Origin: Chamaea fasciata
Taxonomy: Eukaryota; Chordata; Aves; Passeriformes; Sylviidae
Assembly (NCBI GenBank): GCA_029207755.1
Contig: JARCOQ010000002.1
Span: 113,199,745 to 113,263,744 of the forward strand
Reading direction: 5' to 3'
Length of the DNA stretch: 64,000 bases
Shown: in pieces, positions 23,477 to 37,149 of the stretch
Layout: the number at the start of each line of letters is the position of its first letter
Position numbering within the stretch: the first letter of the stretch is position 1
The notes under the pieces: generated by a model
What the model saw: the letters and a program-made list of their open reading frames with translations, nothing else
Told to the model about the DNA's origin: nothing
Databases searched by the model: none
Translations under genes and position numbers: made by a program

Positions 23477-26400
23477 GTTCTCCCTGCCAGTTCTCAGGAC
23501 CTTTCTTGTCTCTCTGTTTGGCGGTGATGTGATCTTGGCCAGCCCTGTTTTATCTGTTAGAGCCATTTACCTTGTGAAATGTGAACAGAACAGAATGCTC
23601 CAAGTATTTTCCAGCTATGACCATAATGTGAGATCCCAAAAGCCAGGTGGGATTTTGTCCTTTGTGTGCAGGCATTTGCTGCTTCATCCCACTGTGACAC
23701 CGTGCAGAGAAGCTCAGGAATCTTTGTGGAACACTTGGACACCGTCTGACGGCGGCCATGAAATGAAATTAGAACCAGGAAATCTCCAGGGAGACAATGA
23801 ATAATTTTATGTTCATTTCAGCCTCTGAACAGTGAATTCTGAATAAAATACAGGTAGTAGAAAAGAAAAATGTCCCTTTCCCTATGAATAGGAGTGGGCT
23901 GGGGGAGGGGGACAGAGGTTGCTGGAGTCAAAACCTGTGTCATAACACATTTCATCATGGAAGAGCAAGAACCATTAATACTGCAGGGGTATCTAATTCT
24001 GGCCTTTCTCCACTTCAGATCGCTGCCTTTGCAACCCAGTTATTTTTGATGTGCTTTATAGTGTGCAGAAACTTTCTGATGGGTTCCTAACCAATGACCT
24101 TGCCTGAAAAGATCATTGATGGTATTTTAATGACTTTCAGATAACTTTTATAGAGCTGAGGTTTTCAACCAGCAGGGTAGTCTTGGGTCTATACCTAAAT
24201 ATATTCTGTCTGAAGAAGTGTCAATTTTAAAAAAGCAGTGAAGGATGCCAATTACACCTCGACATTCCCCAGAGTGCTGGAAAATATCAATACATATATA
24301 CATTTGTTTTAAAAAAAAATCACATAAAAACTGTAACAAAGTATGTTATGCTGGAGAAAAACATGCAAGCTTGACTTATTTATAAAAATTGAAATATTTT
24401 CTGTACTTTTAGGAAAAGGTTGCTATTTATCCATCTTTTTTTTTTTCCTACACTATTTACTACATGATTTTTACAGACATTATTTGCCTTATGGAGGTAA
24501 TTTTTTATGCTGTCTGAATATATTCAGAACGTTCAGTACATGAACATAACCAGAATATCTTGTGAACATATCCAGCATATATTTAGTAGGCTTTTACTGC
24601 AGAACACCTTTATTCCAGTAGTCTTCACTATCAAAATAACATTTTCACCTATACAGAAAACATCCCAGGATTTTCAAAAATTGGTCACATCAGAAGATTC
24701 CAGGCACAACTTAATTCTTCAAATAATTCTTCAAATTCTTCTTAACTCTGAGCAATCAGACAAAAGACAGAAATTCAAAGCAAAAGGACAAAGACGGAAA
24801 TTTCTTTGACACATGCAGCCCAAATGCCTTGCAGTTGCAGGGACAAATCTGTATTTATGATGGATTTATTAACCAAATGTCCCAGTGGGGTGGTGCTGTT
24901 GGCTGGCAGGGCAGGGCTGGGTTTTCCCTGGGCACTCAGCTCCAGGGATGGTGGATGGGGACAGTGGTGCCAAGCTGCTGCTGGTGGCACTGGCTGCTCC
25001 CTGCTGGGGATGCTCCAGGAGCAGTGGCTGATGCCACCCTGAGGAGCCACCACAGAGCAGAAGGGCTGAGGGCTGTGCTGGGGAACTCACTGAAGTCATG
25101 GAAATGCTGCTGCAGGCTGCTGCAGCCACGTGCTTTGGGCTTTTTTTTTTATTTCTTTAAAGGCAAAAAAACACTTTAAAGGTTACCATCTCTGTGACAT
25201 TTCCACGTCTCTCCTCTTGCTGGTGGTGGTTGCAGCTGACAAATCGAAGCCAAAGTTTAATTTGAATAACTCTTCTCTGGAGTCCCCTGTTTTCTCTTCT
25301 TGGCTCCCTCTGAGAGCTGGGCTGTGTTCCTGGGGCTGCTCAGAAATGCTGCAGAGAGCTGAATGCTGAACTGGACCCCTCACAGCCCAGAGAGCATCTG
25401 TCAAATGGCAAAAATCAGCTCCTGACTGAGAGAAGGGCAAATAAAAACCGGGGTGTCAGGAGCAGCTTTTAAACCCATGTGATCATACGAGAGGATATCC
25501 AACGAGGCTATTCCATGTTTTATGAAACCTTTAATAATTGTCATTGTACTTTTTTTTTTTTTTTTTGGAGGTTGGGGGGGTGTTCACAGCTGTTCTGTCT
25601 CAAATTTATCCTCCAAAGAAGTTCTAATTTCTGCAAGAAAACTTTCCCCAAACTGCTTCTGCAGAGAGAGATCCCTGCCTTCCTTCCCTGTGTCCCATAA
25701 AACAGGAGCTCAGGCTGCAGGCCACATTCTCAGCTGGTAAAATTGAGCACTTCTTGTCCAGCTGAAGACAATTAATTGTTTTACACTACTAATAAAACCA
25801 GTCTCCTCCTTTTATTTTAATTTTCTAGGGGGGATCTGCCTACAGGTACAGAAATATTTTTGTATCTCTTTGTACAACATGCACCCTTCAAGTTACAGGC
25901 ACTTATGTATGCACAAACATTTAAATTTATATGTGCTTGTAACATAAACAGCAAGTCTTCAGTTCAAACACAGGTATTGGGTAATAAATTACTTTATACA
26001 TAACAGTAATTGAGGAAAAGTGTATGGGGAATAACTTTTGTTAGACCAAAGGCTGGAAAAACACATAGGTTTAGAGGGAGGTGAGTTTTCTTCAGGTCAT
26101 TTTCAGGGCTCATGTACCTCCAAACTTTTTTTCCCTTTTTTATGTTAGGTAAGCTAAAAATAATTGTATTTGTACCCCCAACCCTTGTTTTACCTCACAG
26201 CCTTAACCCATCCTGGTTACCCAGGGCTGAGCACAAATTGGTGCTTTTTCCTGGACACATCACAGGCCTGAAACAGCCCAAATTTCCTCTCTTTTTTTAC
26301 TTTCCTGGGGTATATTTGGGTGGTTCGTCCTCTCACGATCCCAGGAGCTACGAAGCACAGCACAGCTCCTCATGTCTGGAGACTACCTGGGGCCTGATAT

Positions 26401-27160
26401 CTGCCAGCTTCTGTGGTGGCTGAGAAGGGCTAATTAAATCTCTCCATCAGCAGGTGAAAACTTTCCCTTTTATTTTTTTTTTTTCAATGGGAAGATACAC
26501 AAGTAATTGTCTGTTCCCTGTGTCACCTCCTGTATCAGAGCTTCTGGCACAGGGCATGGAGGAATTGTCCTCTGGGAGTCAGAGAGAAAAGGGGAGAAAA
26601 TTTGGAGGATTTGTCCAGTTTTGGAAAAGCATCTGGGAACAGCCTGGGAGAAATTCATCAGTTCTGCAGGATGAAGCTCAGAAGCTGAAGCCTTTTTTCC
26701 TTCTCTAAGAGCTGGCTAAAAGTAAACCAGATTCTGCTGCAATGAATTATTAAAAGCAGTTCATTTAACATCATTGTGATTTGGCTGAAGTGCAGACAGG
26801 GCAGAGTGGTTTCCCAAATCTTATTGACTTCCCTAAGTGTTCTATTAGAGGACAAAAATGTGAGTTTGTCAGCAAAAATATCTGCTGGACAAAACAACAC
26901 AGAGTAAAATGCTCTTTGGAGGGAGAAGAGAGCTGAATTGGAGCTCCTGGTGAACAAACAAACAAACAAAAATTTTTTAAAATGGCAATATTTTATTTTT
27001 AAGTGGCTTGATAAATAAAACTGTGCTCTGACAGTTGTGTCATCCATCAGGTTCCCCCTCTCCTTTGCCCTCTTCTGCCCTGGTCACTGTTTTAATGAGT
27101 CATGTTTCACCATCTGGCTTAGGAGCTGACTGTGCATTGATGTGCATGGCAGAGTTCAGG
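23477..27160. other. Unassigned intergenic sequence
   Basis: 3.7 kb without identified transposons. It is AT-rich at 24100-24800 and GC-richer at 24880-25130. No supported exon. Confidence 0.6.
26950..26971. repeat. (AAAC)n microsatellite
   Basis: Four to five units of AAAC. Confidence 0.85.
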
Positions 27161-27452
27161 GAATCACAGAATGGTTTGGGTTGGGAGGGACCAGAAAGAT
27201 CACCCAGTTTCACGCCCTGCCATGAGCAGGGACCCCTCCCACTAGACCAGATTGCTTTGAGGCCCATCCATCCTGGCCTTCGGTGTTTCCAGGGATGGGG
27301 CATTCACCACCTCTCTGCACAAGGAGTGCCTCATCCTGCTCATAATAAAAAATTGCTTCCTTCTCTCTAATCTAAATCTACCCTGAGCTTGAAACTATTG
27401 CCCCTTGTCCCATTGCAACAGGCCCTGCTAAAATGCTGCTCTGACTCTTCTC
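27161..27452 (-). mobile_element. CR1 3' end
   Basis: Reverse CR1: GAATCACAGAATGGTTTGGG, CACTAGACCAGATTGC, CATCCTGGCCTTCGGTGTTT, then CCTTGTCCCATTGCAACAGG. Confidence 0.9.
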
Positions 27453-28311
27453 AATTTTTTAACTTTTTTTTAAGAATTTTTACTTTCTCCAGTTGTTCCT
27501 TCCTTGCAGTGCAATTTCTCACAGCCCTCTGAGCTTTGTCAGCAGGGCTTTCAGCTTCTGGGTTTTGCAACCACGAGTCCCAGATCACTGAGCAAAACCA
27601 GGGTATGGCTAAAACCCAGGCTGTGAAGTTCAGTCTCCAAGGCAAAGGTCCTGTTAATTCAGGATGGCCAGAACTCCTTGTAATGGATCTCACATAAAAA
27701 TGTGAGGGTAACTCACCCTCCTAAGTGCTTTAATAAATGGATAATGATGCAGAAAGGCTTTAGGGCTCCTCTTTTCTCTCCTTCCCTTTTTCCGTTCTTT
27801 AATATATGACAGAAAATAATAGCTATCTCTAAAACAATTAATTAGAAAGGAAAAAAAACCTGTAAATACACATTACCAACTGAACTGTTTAATAAAGAAA
27901 ACTTAAATACACAATCCCTGAAGACAGTTCCAATATGTTTTGCATTGCTGCTACCACCAGGAAATAAGTAAAATATGCAGAGAACCACACTCAGTTTGTA
28001 TCTGACTAAAGATTTAAAGGGTTCTGTCAAAAGCTATTACCACAAACATTCATTGAATTTTTCTTTCCTTCTAATTTCCAGTGGGAAGGTCCAAAAACGT
28101 CTGTGGAAAACTGTCACATCTTTAACATGAATTGTCGTCTTCAGTAAGTCTAATCATGGAAAAGGCTCTGGATTTGTAGAAATCACGAGGCTTTCTCCCA
28201 GATGAGTGAGAACAGCTGCTGGAATTCTCCATTTTCGTCTCTTTTATTCTTCATTTTTCCTCATATTTTATTGGCATTTTGTACAGCACTAAGTGGTGGG
28301 ATCTGTAGTGA

Positions 28312-28848
28312 GGGGGCCCTGTGCCCTGCTCAGGTGAGAGCCCACCTGCAGAGCTGCCCCAGCCCTGGGGCCCAGCACAGGGAGGACGTGGAGCTGCTGG
28401 AGAGAGCCCAGAGGAGGCTCCAGGATGAGCAGAGGGATGGAGCAGCTCTGCTGGGAGGAAAGGCTGGCACAGCTGGGATTGTTCAGCCTGGACAGGAGAA
28501 GCTTTGGGCTGAGCTCAGGGTGGCCTTGCAGGGCCTGAAGGAGCCCCAGGAAACCTGGAGAGAGACAATTCCCAGGGGCTGGAGGGACAGGACACGGGGA
28601 ATGGCTTCAAACTGACAGAAATTAGGTAATAGGAAGGAATTCTTCTCTGTGATGGTGGTGAAACACTGGAATAGGTTGCCCAGAGAAGCTGTGGCTGCCC
28701 CTGGATCCCTGGCAGTGTCCAAGGCCAGGTTGGACATTGGGGCTTGGAGCCACCTGGGACAGTGGAAAGTGTCCCTGCCCATGGCAGGAGTTTGAACAAG
28801 ATCACCTTTAAGGTCCCTTCCAACCCAAACCATTCCATGATTCCATTC
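28312..28848 (+). mobile_element. CR1 LINE 3' end (~537 bp), young-looking
   Basis: Forward CR1 from CCCTGTGCCCTGCTCAGG through GAGAGAGCCCAGAGGAGGCT to the terminus CCAACCCAAACCATTCCATG. Its first ~250 bases are about 97% identical by eye to 31047-31290, apart from an 18-base insertion/deletion near 28350. Confidence 0.93.
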
Positions 28849-29654
28849 TCATATGTTCCTTTCTAAAGCATGGTGGGCAATCAGGATTTTTAATATCCAT
28901 AGGCAGGAAGATCCTTGGGAAGCACCACGGCTCTACATGGGATGCTGGACACCCTAAATTTAGGACAGGTAGAAGAAGACATGGTGTTTTTAATTTCCCT
29001 ACTGATCCTGGTGGTTCCCTCAGTCTCATCAAGAATCAGTGTAAATTAGTTTCCTAAAGAACTGCATTTTGCAGCTAATGGGAGTCCTTGGTTACCACAT
29101 GATTATTTCCTAAATGGAAAAAAAAAATGCACATTAACATGAATATTTAAATGAGAGTGCGAATCATTAAAGACCCATTTGTTCTACAAATAGAGCTGCA
29201 ATGGCTTTTTGAATAAATTCCTCGAGAAAAGCAGTTTTCTATAGATGTGTGAGGCCAGAAATTATTTACTTACTCACAGAAAAGGGGGAGGTATCTGTTG
29301 TTTTGAAGGAGAGCAACTAAACAGACCTAGGAGATCAATTTGTTTTTCTGCCTAGATTTTCATAATTGCTGTTTTTTTGCCATTTTCAACAGGATAATCA
29401 AGTCCCTAGGTGAACTTGAATAAAATTCTATGTTCTTTTGAGTTTGATGGACTGGTTATTTTTAGTCAGGTTTAGACGCTAGAAGCAAATTCAGGATTTT
29501 TTGGAGAGTTTGCACAGATCCTTAAGGATTTTTATAACACTTTAGAAGCACAGGGAAAAGCATTCTACTGCACTTATGATGCTTTCAAAGTATTTTGAAA
29601 TGCTTTCATGAAAAAACTTGACAAAAATCTCACCAAGAAACAAGAAAGATGCAA

Positions 29655-29937
29655 GAAAGATGGAGAGAGATTATTTCCAAGGGGTGGAGTGACAGCACAA
29701 GGGGGAATGGCTTCAGACCGAGAGTAGGGTTAGGTGGGATATTGGGGAAAAAATTGTTCCCTGTGAGATTGGTGAGGCCCTGGCACAAAAAAACTTGTGG
29801 CTTCCCCATCCCTGGAAGTGTCCAAGGCCAGGTTGGACAGGGCTTAGAACACCCTGGGATAGTGGAAGGTGTCTCTGCCCATGGAATTGGAAGATGTTTA
29901 AGGTCTTTTCCAACCCAAGCCATTCCATGATTCTTTA
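29655..29937 (+). mobile_element. CR1 3' end
   Basis: Forward CR1: TGGAGAGAGATTATTTCC, CCAAGGCCAGGTTGGACAGG, terminus CCAACCCAAGCCATTCCATG. Confidence 0.92.
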
Positions 29938-30359
29938 TATCTGTATATCCATATATGAGTATTTATATTCATGTGTCCATGTGTGCTGTAATACAAAGAC
30001 AGTTGTTAAAACAAGAAAAAAAGAAAAATAGGGGAGCCCAGGTCAGCACCCTCAGATCACCCTCCTTCAAAGTATTTTGGCCTGCAAAAATGATACATTT
30101 GGGTTGTACCCTTGCATATCCAACAGTGGTTGTGTTCAGCCTAATGCTCTGGGCATTTGTAAACCACAGCTCCCAGCTACTAAACATTGCACAGACTCCT
30201 GGTACAGCCTGCAAATCTTCCTATTTCCTCCTGATTTTCCTCCTTATTTTCCTGGGGAAGTTTACACATGGACGCTGAAGCACTAAAACACGAGGTTTGC
30301 TCTTTCCTTCACCAAGGCGGGCTGGCAGTGCGCGTTTTCTCCTCTTTAGATGGCTTTTA

Positions 30360-30660
30360 AGGCTTGGAAAATGGATATTGCCATCTCAGTGCACCACTGA
30401 TGCACGGTGCACAGATGCAGAGCCTTGGAAAACATTTGCATCGACTATCATGATGCTTTCCTAATTAGATGCCTCTGAATACAGATCTATTTCCAGCACG
30501 GTTTTTTACGTCGAACTGCACAACAAATTCAGTTCAACTGGCAGTTTGGCTCACCCAAATGCCATCCACGGGAGTTAGCTGAAATAAATTAAAGAGGCAG
30601 TAATGTGCTCGTAGCGCTGGCATTAGCATCTCGTGGCCTTTAGCTAGCTGAGGCAATAAA
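30360..30660. other. Candidate conserved non-coding element
   Basis: About 300 bases without repeats or stop-free frames, with balanced composition, CpGs kept outside any GC-rich island, and dense motif-like text (CTAATTAG, CATTTGCAT, GATGCACGGTGCAC). This is the texture of a regulatory element, but I have no alignment. It is inference only. Confidence 0.25.
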
Positions 30661-31046
30661 CAAACCCGGGTTGTGAAAAGTTTCCTGCTTATGTGGACAG
30701 AAGGGTGTGTGATGGGCTGAGGGCTGATTGCCACTTCTCATCAGGCCCTGCCGTCGCTCACCTCTCCTGGCAGGGCTCCTGAGATCCCTCAGAGAGGGAT
30801 TCGCCCTCCAAGAGAGGGTTAAAGGTGGGAATTCAGTGGATCCATGTGGACTCCATGTGGTTTCGAGAGCTGGTGCGAGGTGCTGCAGCTGGACTGGGGC
30901 AACAGCTGGTATCATCACAGGCAAAATGGGGCTGACAAAATCAAAAGCAGCCCTGCCAGGATGGACTTGGAGGGTGGAAATGCCCCAGAAGCCCCCCATG
31001 TCCTGGGCTCATCCCACTGTAGCCAGCAAGTGAAGGGGGAATTCTG

Positions 31047-31572
31047 TCCCCTGTGCCCTGCTTAGGTGAGAGCCCAGCCCTGGAGCCCAGCACAGGGAGG
31101 ACGTGGAGCTGCTGGAGAGAGCCCAGAGGAGGCTCCAGGATGAGCAGAGGGATGGAGCAGCTCTGCTGGGAGGAAAGGCTGGCACAGCTGGGATTGTTCA
31201 ACCTGGACAGGAGAAACTTTGGGCTGAGCTCAGGGTGGCCTTGCAGAGCCTGAAGGAGCCCCAGGAAACCTGGAGAGAGACAGTTCCCAAGGGCTGGAGG
31301 GACAGGACACAGGGAATGGCTTCCCAGTGCCAGAGGGCAGGGCTGGATGGGATCTTGGGCAGGAATTGTTCCCTGGGAGGGTGGTGAAACACTGGCACAG
31401 CTTCCCCTGAGATTCTGTGGCTGCCCCTGGATCCCTGGCAGTGCCCAAGGCCAGGTTGGACATTGGGGCTTGGAGCCACCTGGGATAATGGAAGGTGTCC
31501 CTGATCACGGGAGGGATGTTAGAACAAAACAATCTTTAAGTTGCCTTCCAAACCAAACCATTCTGTGATTCC
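31047..31572 (+). mobile_element. CR1 LINE 3' end (~526 bp), young-looking
   Basis: Same subfamily and nearly the same 5' truncation point as the copy at 28312. The terminus reads CCAAACCAAACCATTCTGTG. It lies 2.7 kb downstream of that copy in the same orientation. Confidence 0.93.
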
Positions 31573-32802
31573 CTCACTCCATAAAATAGAACAAAGGCAA
31601 AATGGGGGATGGGTGTCAAAGGAACCTTCGCTAACAAGGAAGGAACAGGGAATAAGGAAGGTGGATGTTGAAGGAACATTGCTAATAAGCTGATGGAAGG
31701 AGCAGCTCAACAGCTGGGGCAGGTCCCCCTCCCTGGGTGCTGCCTGCAGTGATGGGGCTCTGCTGACAAGAACCAGGCAGCGTGGATTGCAATTAAGGGT
31801 TTTTCCCTCTGGTTGTCCTTCAGCAAACAGCTCGTGTGAAACACCGGCTGCAGGCACAGCCAGACGACCTCTGTCAGGGTTTTTGGTGAAATTCAGAAGA
31901 GGCATCTATGTTTTCTCATGTCATCCTACTCCTTCCCCAGCTGATGGAAGCAAAAATTGCTTTTAAGTACCTGGAGCTGCAGATATAAATTACAGCTGAA
32001 TTAGGATTTTAAACACTGCCTCGGGCTGGTTTCCTGGAGTCTCAAACAGTCAGGGACATTTGTGGCAGAAGAATACTTGCTACTGATAGAAAGTGTTTTT
32101 TTCTAGAAATTACCCACCATAGAGAGAAACATCATTTTGCTCAGTAATTAATGTTCTTGACTTTATCAAACTGTGGGACATGAAAGGAAGGGACAGTGCA
32201 GAGCTGGCAGAAGGCACAAAAGGGATGGAGGAGCTCTTCTGGCAGGACAAAATGGTGCCAAAAGCTGAGCAGAGATGAGAATTAGATGAGGAGAGAAAGA
32301 GAAAAGGAGAAAAAAATCTCACCTTTATGAAAGTCCAAACTGTGTGGAATTGCTGTCATTTTATATCAAATTGCCTCTTTTTCTTTTTCTTCCCTGAGGA
32401 ACATGGATTACTTCAATATTGGGACTAAAGAAGTACTGCAGCAAAGGAAAAGCTCAAAATGGAGTTATTTAAATTGGTGAACCCTCTGCTTCCCCAGGAA
32501 TCGTGTACTGGAGACCCAGACTGGGGTAAAGAAGGACAGCTGCTTTCTGCCATGCCTGAAGCCAATTTCCTACCCCAGGTTTAATTTGTGATGAACAGGA
32601 ATGGATTTTGGCTCTGACAAGAAACCCTCAGGCAGAAGGGAGCAGGGGGCACAGGGGTGGTGGGTCCATGGCCCCTGGGGCCTCTGCCATGCCCTGCTGC
32701 TGAGCCTGGGGCTGGTGGAGCCCTGAAAAAACAGCCTGAGAGGGGCAGAGACATGGGACGAGCCAGAAGGTGATGGTGAGATCTTCCCCCACCTCCCCTC
32801 AG

Positions 32803-33065
32803 ATTATGGAATGCCTTGGGTTGGAAGGGACCTTAAAACCCATCCAGTTCCACCCCTGCCATGGGCAGGGACACCTTCCACTGTCCCAGGCTGCTCCAAG
32901 ACCCAGTGTCCAACCTGGCCTTGGACATTGCCAGGGATCCAGGGGAAGCCACAGCTTCTCTGGGCACCCTGTGCCCGAGCCTGCCCACCCTCAAAGAAAA
33001 GAATTTCTTCCCAATGTCCCATCTAAACCCGCCCTCTCTTAGTCTAAAGCAATTTCCCCTTGTTC
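32803..33065 (-). mobile_element. CR1 3' end
   Basis: Reverse CR1: TTATGGAATGCCTTGGGTTG, CTGCCATGGGCAGGGACACC, TTCCACTGTCCCAGGCTGCT. Confidence 0.92.
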
Positions 33066-33932
33066 TGCTACTAAATGTCCTTGCAAAATGTTTCTCCATC
33101 TCATGAGTGTCTGAGCTGGCCACCACATGCTGCTTCGTTTCCCCCAAATGAGGTCATTGCCTGAGAACAAATTCTAGGATGTTATCACAAAAAATTTACG
33201 CATTGCCACCAAAGAACCATCAGTATTTCCATTAATTTATATAAATACGCCTTCGGCCACCACGAGGACTGCAACTCCAAAGAGCAAACATTTTAATCAT
33301 GTTCCAAAAGACTGCAGTTTGCTCAAGCACCTGCCAGCTTTATCCTGGCAGGCCAGGCTAGGATTGCTCTGGCATTTTACTGTGGCTTGCTGTTTGATGA
33401 TCAATTTATCCCATAATTTTTTTAAATTTCTTTTTTTCAGGCAACAAATACTCGCTGTATGTGGCAAAGCATCTGGAGCCACTTGTTAGTCCAGCACACA
33501 AGGGATGCAGAGCAGTCAGCACAGCCACTGCCTAATTTTGAAGCTAGAATTTATTTATTTATGTCAGCTGGTCAAGCTACATCCTTTCCTTTCCTGTACT
33601 GTGACTGGAAAAAACAACTTTTACAGTCGTGGTGCATGACTTTTAAAAGCAGTCATGGCCCATCAGTGAGGAGAGCAGCACCTCTAGAAAGGAGAAAGGG
33701 CTTTGCAGCTCCTGCAGGTGGACAAGTTTGCAGGGCAGAGCAGAGAGCAGCCCTGAGATTTAGCACAGCTCCAGCTGAAGCTCCTTGGCGTGGTGCTGAA
33801 GCAGAGGGGTGATTGCCAGGCAGAGCAGCTCAGCACCAGAGATCCAGCAGAGCCTGGGAGAACAACCATTCAAACCCCACTTTTGTTGCCTAGAAAAGTG
33901 GGAAATGCAAAAGGCAACAGGAGTGCTGGACC

Positions 33933-33935
<3 letters not shown>

Positions 33936-33965
<30 letters not shown>
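33936..33965. repeat. (A)30 tract
   Basis: Thirty uninterrupted A. No LINE or recognisable retrocopy body precedes it. Confidence 0.9.
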
Positions 33966-33967
<2 letters not shown>

Positions 33968-36900
33968 TACAGCCTGGTGTTGTCCAGGCTTGATCTCATC
34001 TTTTAATCAGACAATGGCAAAAGGTTCTTTTCCAAGCCTTTACACACCTTAAAAAAAACCAGCCTTGACAATGCCTTCCTTGCATTGCCAGCAATGTGTC
34101 AGCTGAGAAAGTCAGCAAAGACTTTTTGAAGAGAGTGGAGCTTGGTGTGGTCACTGCTGGCTCAAGTCAAAGCCATATCAAAATGTTCCCAGAGTTTGGT
34201 GTGCAACTATTTCAAAGGGGAATAGGCTTGCATAAATATTTCCAAGACTGGAGTGGATGGTCAGCACTGTTTGAAAACACAAACACTGTTTGCAAACACT
34301 AACACTCCTGGCACCATGACACTGTCTGGGCTGGGCCTCGTGAGCTCATGTGCAGCTGGTAGCACTGAAGTCTACTTTTGAAGAGATCCCTGCGTCCCTT
34401 TTCAAATGGAAAAGGGAATTACTGAGTGCTTGTTTAGCTCAGGCACTGCAGGAACAGCAACCACGCTCTCTCTGAGGCAGGAGTTTAACTTTCAAAGACG
34501 ACAGGACAGGAGGTTTCCGTCACGTTTCCCTCCCTGCCAGCAGATTGCTCCTGTCAGCCTTGACAAAGGGGAAACTTTGAGGCACAGAGGGCTCAGCTCT
34601 GCACAGGAGAGCACAAAGAAACTGAAAACGTTCTGCAGATACAGCAAATGACTCTTTAATGTTAATTTATATTTGCTAAGTTGTGACTCTTAAGCCTCCT
34701 AAAGACGGTGAAGATGCAGATGGGCAAATGCAGATTTTTTAAAACCATGACAATCTTATAATTAGAACAATCTGATCTTGTACGTGCTGAAGTTTGACAC
34801 AGTACATTAGCTGAAGGTTAAATTACAACAAAGTACAGCTGAAAAGTTCAGAAGAGTAAAACTTCTCTAAGAAACCACATAAAATTATTTAATTCACTGC
34901 CACACATTTGTTCACCAGTAGCTGGATTCACACTTTGATTTCTGGGAGGGGCATTTTCATTCCCTGATCGAAGTAGTTTTGGAAGGAAGGAAAAAGGTCA
35001 CTTTGAAAACTGTTGACGTCTGCAGACGGGGGAAAACTCCTGATTGATTTATGTTTGTTTGTACCATGTGTGATGGGAACTGAAATATTAAGCAAAGGGT
35101 GTGGGGAGGGCATCAGGAATCATGTATTGGAGAAGGTCAGGTTCTATTTTCAAACGTCTTAATTTTTCAGGACTGTGGCTTTCTCTCACACTTAATAGTT
35201 ATGGCATTTACTGTGTAAATTCCTAACTCAAATATATCAGCAGAAAGATGACCTTGCCAGATTGCAGAAATATGCTAAATATTAAATCCCTTAAGGCTTA
35301 GGCTTCGCTCACACATGCAAAGAAGTTTCAAGAAATGGTTATGAAATACAAATACACATCACAGCCACACTGAACTTACATAATATCTTAGACAAGAAAG
35401 TTAAGTTCTAATAACTGACTTTTAGATGTCAGTGCCACAGGAGAATTCAGGAAAAAAGGTCATCTTGAGAGGCTAAGGGAAACATATTCCACCAGATCCC
35501 TATTTTTCATCCAAGAAAGGCAGAAGTTCTCTTAGTGTCCCTAAAACTTGAGCTGAATCAAAATACCAAATCAAAATGCTTTTATCTCCCAGGATTCTTT
35601 AAATGTCCATGTATTTGTGCCCAAATGGGCAATATCTGGAGCTAAACACAACAGTTGGATTCCCTGGCCAAAACCCTCACACCTTCATATCTCAGAGCTG
35701 GTGAGATCTTTAATTGATTGATTGTCCAGAAAAAAAGAGCTGAAAACAACCTGTGCTTTGACTGACAGTTCAGTTAATGAGCTTAACTAGATAATCCTGC
35801 CAGGTCTGTAGTTAAATACCACAGCTAAGGAAAGGTATTACCCCTGTTTTTCTCCTCACTCTGGCTTTACCAAGTGCACAGTTCCGAGACAAAAGACAAG
35901 GGGCACAGCCCAGTGCCCAGAAAAAATCCCAGCTACTTCAATTCTTTTGTTAATGAAGAACAAAACTGGCCAATTTCCATCAACATCTCAACAAAGTTTA
36001 AAGATGTGGTTTCTCATGTTTTTCCAGGAGAAATTACATGGCTCTTGAAACTACTCTAGTAAACAGAAAAATAGAAAAATCCACCAACAAAAGGAAAAAA
36101 AAAAAAAAAGAGCTTTTAACCTCAGAGGCTGCAACTTGCTTCTTATTTTAGCAGCTCTTACCAAGGTAAGGTAGCAGAGGTACATTGCATTCTTCTAAAA
36201 CTTCAGCTGAATCCAGAATCTCTCATGTTACACGAAGTGGGAGAATAACACAGTTATTCTGCTGAATAGGGTATTTAGAGAGAAATCTCTCTTTGATCAA
36301 TTAACTTGGTTGACTGTATGTAGGCGAGAAACAGATTTCTCTGAAATATTTGGCCTTAGTTAATCAGAGAAGTGATCAGGCTGTGTCAGTGTCAGGCTGT
36401 AGCAACAAGCTCTTTTTCTTTCTTTTCAGATTAGAGGAAGAAGGATCCTGTAAAAATGTCAATTTCTCAGTTATGATTCCCAACCAATTTTTGACTGCAG
36501 AATGAAAATCCCTAAATTGCCATGAAGTCATAAATACCCTGGGTTATATAATACAGCCTCACATCCTCATTAAAAGTGATGTCTTCAGCACCATTTACTA
36601 ATTCCCCATTTTTTCCCAACTTTGGTGAAAACTGCCTTGCAAGGAGTCCACCTCCAACACCCGGCCCGTGTCGTTGAGGGATTTATTGGATGTGCTTCCA
36701 GGTCTCCATTAACTGTGACCTTCCAGCCTATTAACTATTTACCGCTGGTATCATATGAGCATTGCTAACATAAACCCTGCTGCTGTGAATGTGGATGCTC
36801 GATGTAACTAAGGAAGGAGAAGTGGATGGGATCAGCTCCATCTGGAAATGGGATAAACTCCTCTCTATCTCACCAAACTGAGGTGATTTTGCTGCAGAAG

Positions 36901-37149
36901 GAGGCTGGACACTTTCAAGGGTTGGAAGCCAGACTAAAGCCTGAGGAAGGACCTAAATAAGCAGTGGGTCAGCTTGGTTTGCTGTCCAAAAAAGGGAATT
37001 TCAGCACCAAGAAAAAGTTCTGTTCCTCCAGACTCTCTCTGCAGGCAATTCCTGCACAGCAGATAATAGATGCTGATATGTAACCAGACAGAATTTGTTT
37101 GGCTTTGTTTCTGATGCAACAGACACATCAAAAAACAATCAGATGTCAC

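Noticed and set aside
23132..23804. Long open frames on both strands with Arg-Arg-Gly-Glu-Glu or Ser-Pro-Leu-Leu-Ser repeats
   Set aside because: They arise from the (GGAGA)n array, whose 5-base period lacks stop codons in all frames. There is no splice, start or conservation evidence.
28202..28615. 137-codon + strand frame that reads like a coiled coil
   Set aside because: Everything after the first third is CR1 sequence, and the same peptide recurs in the copy at 31103-31387.
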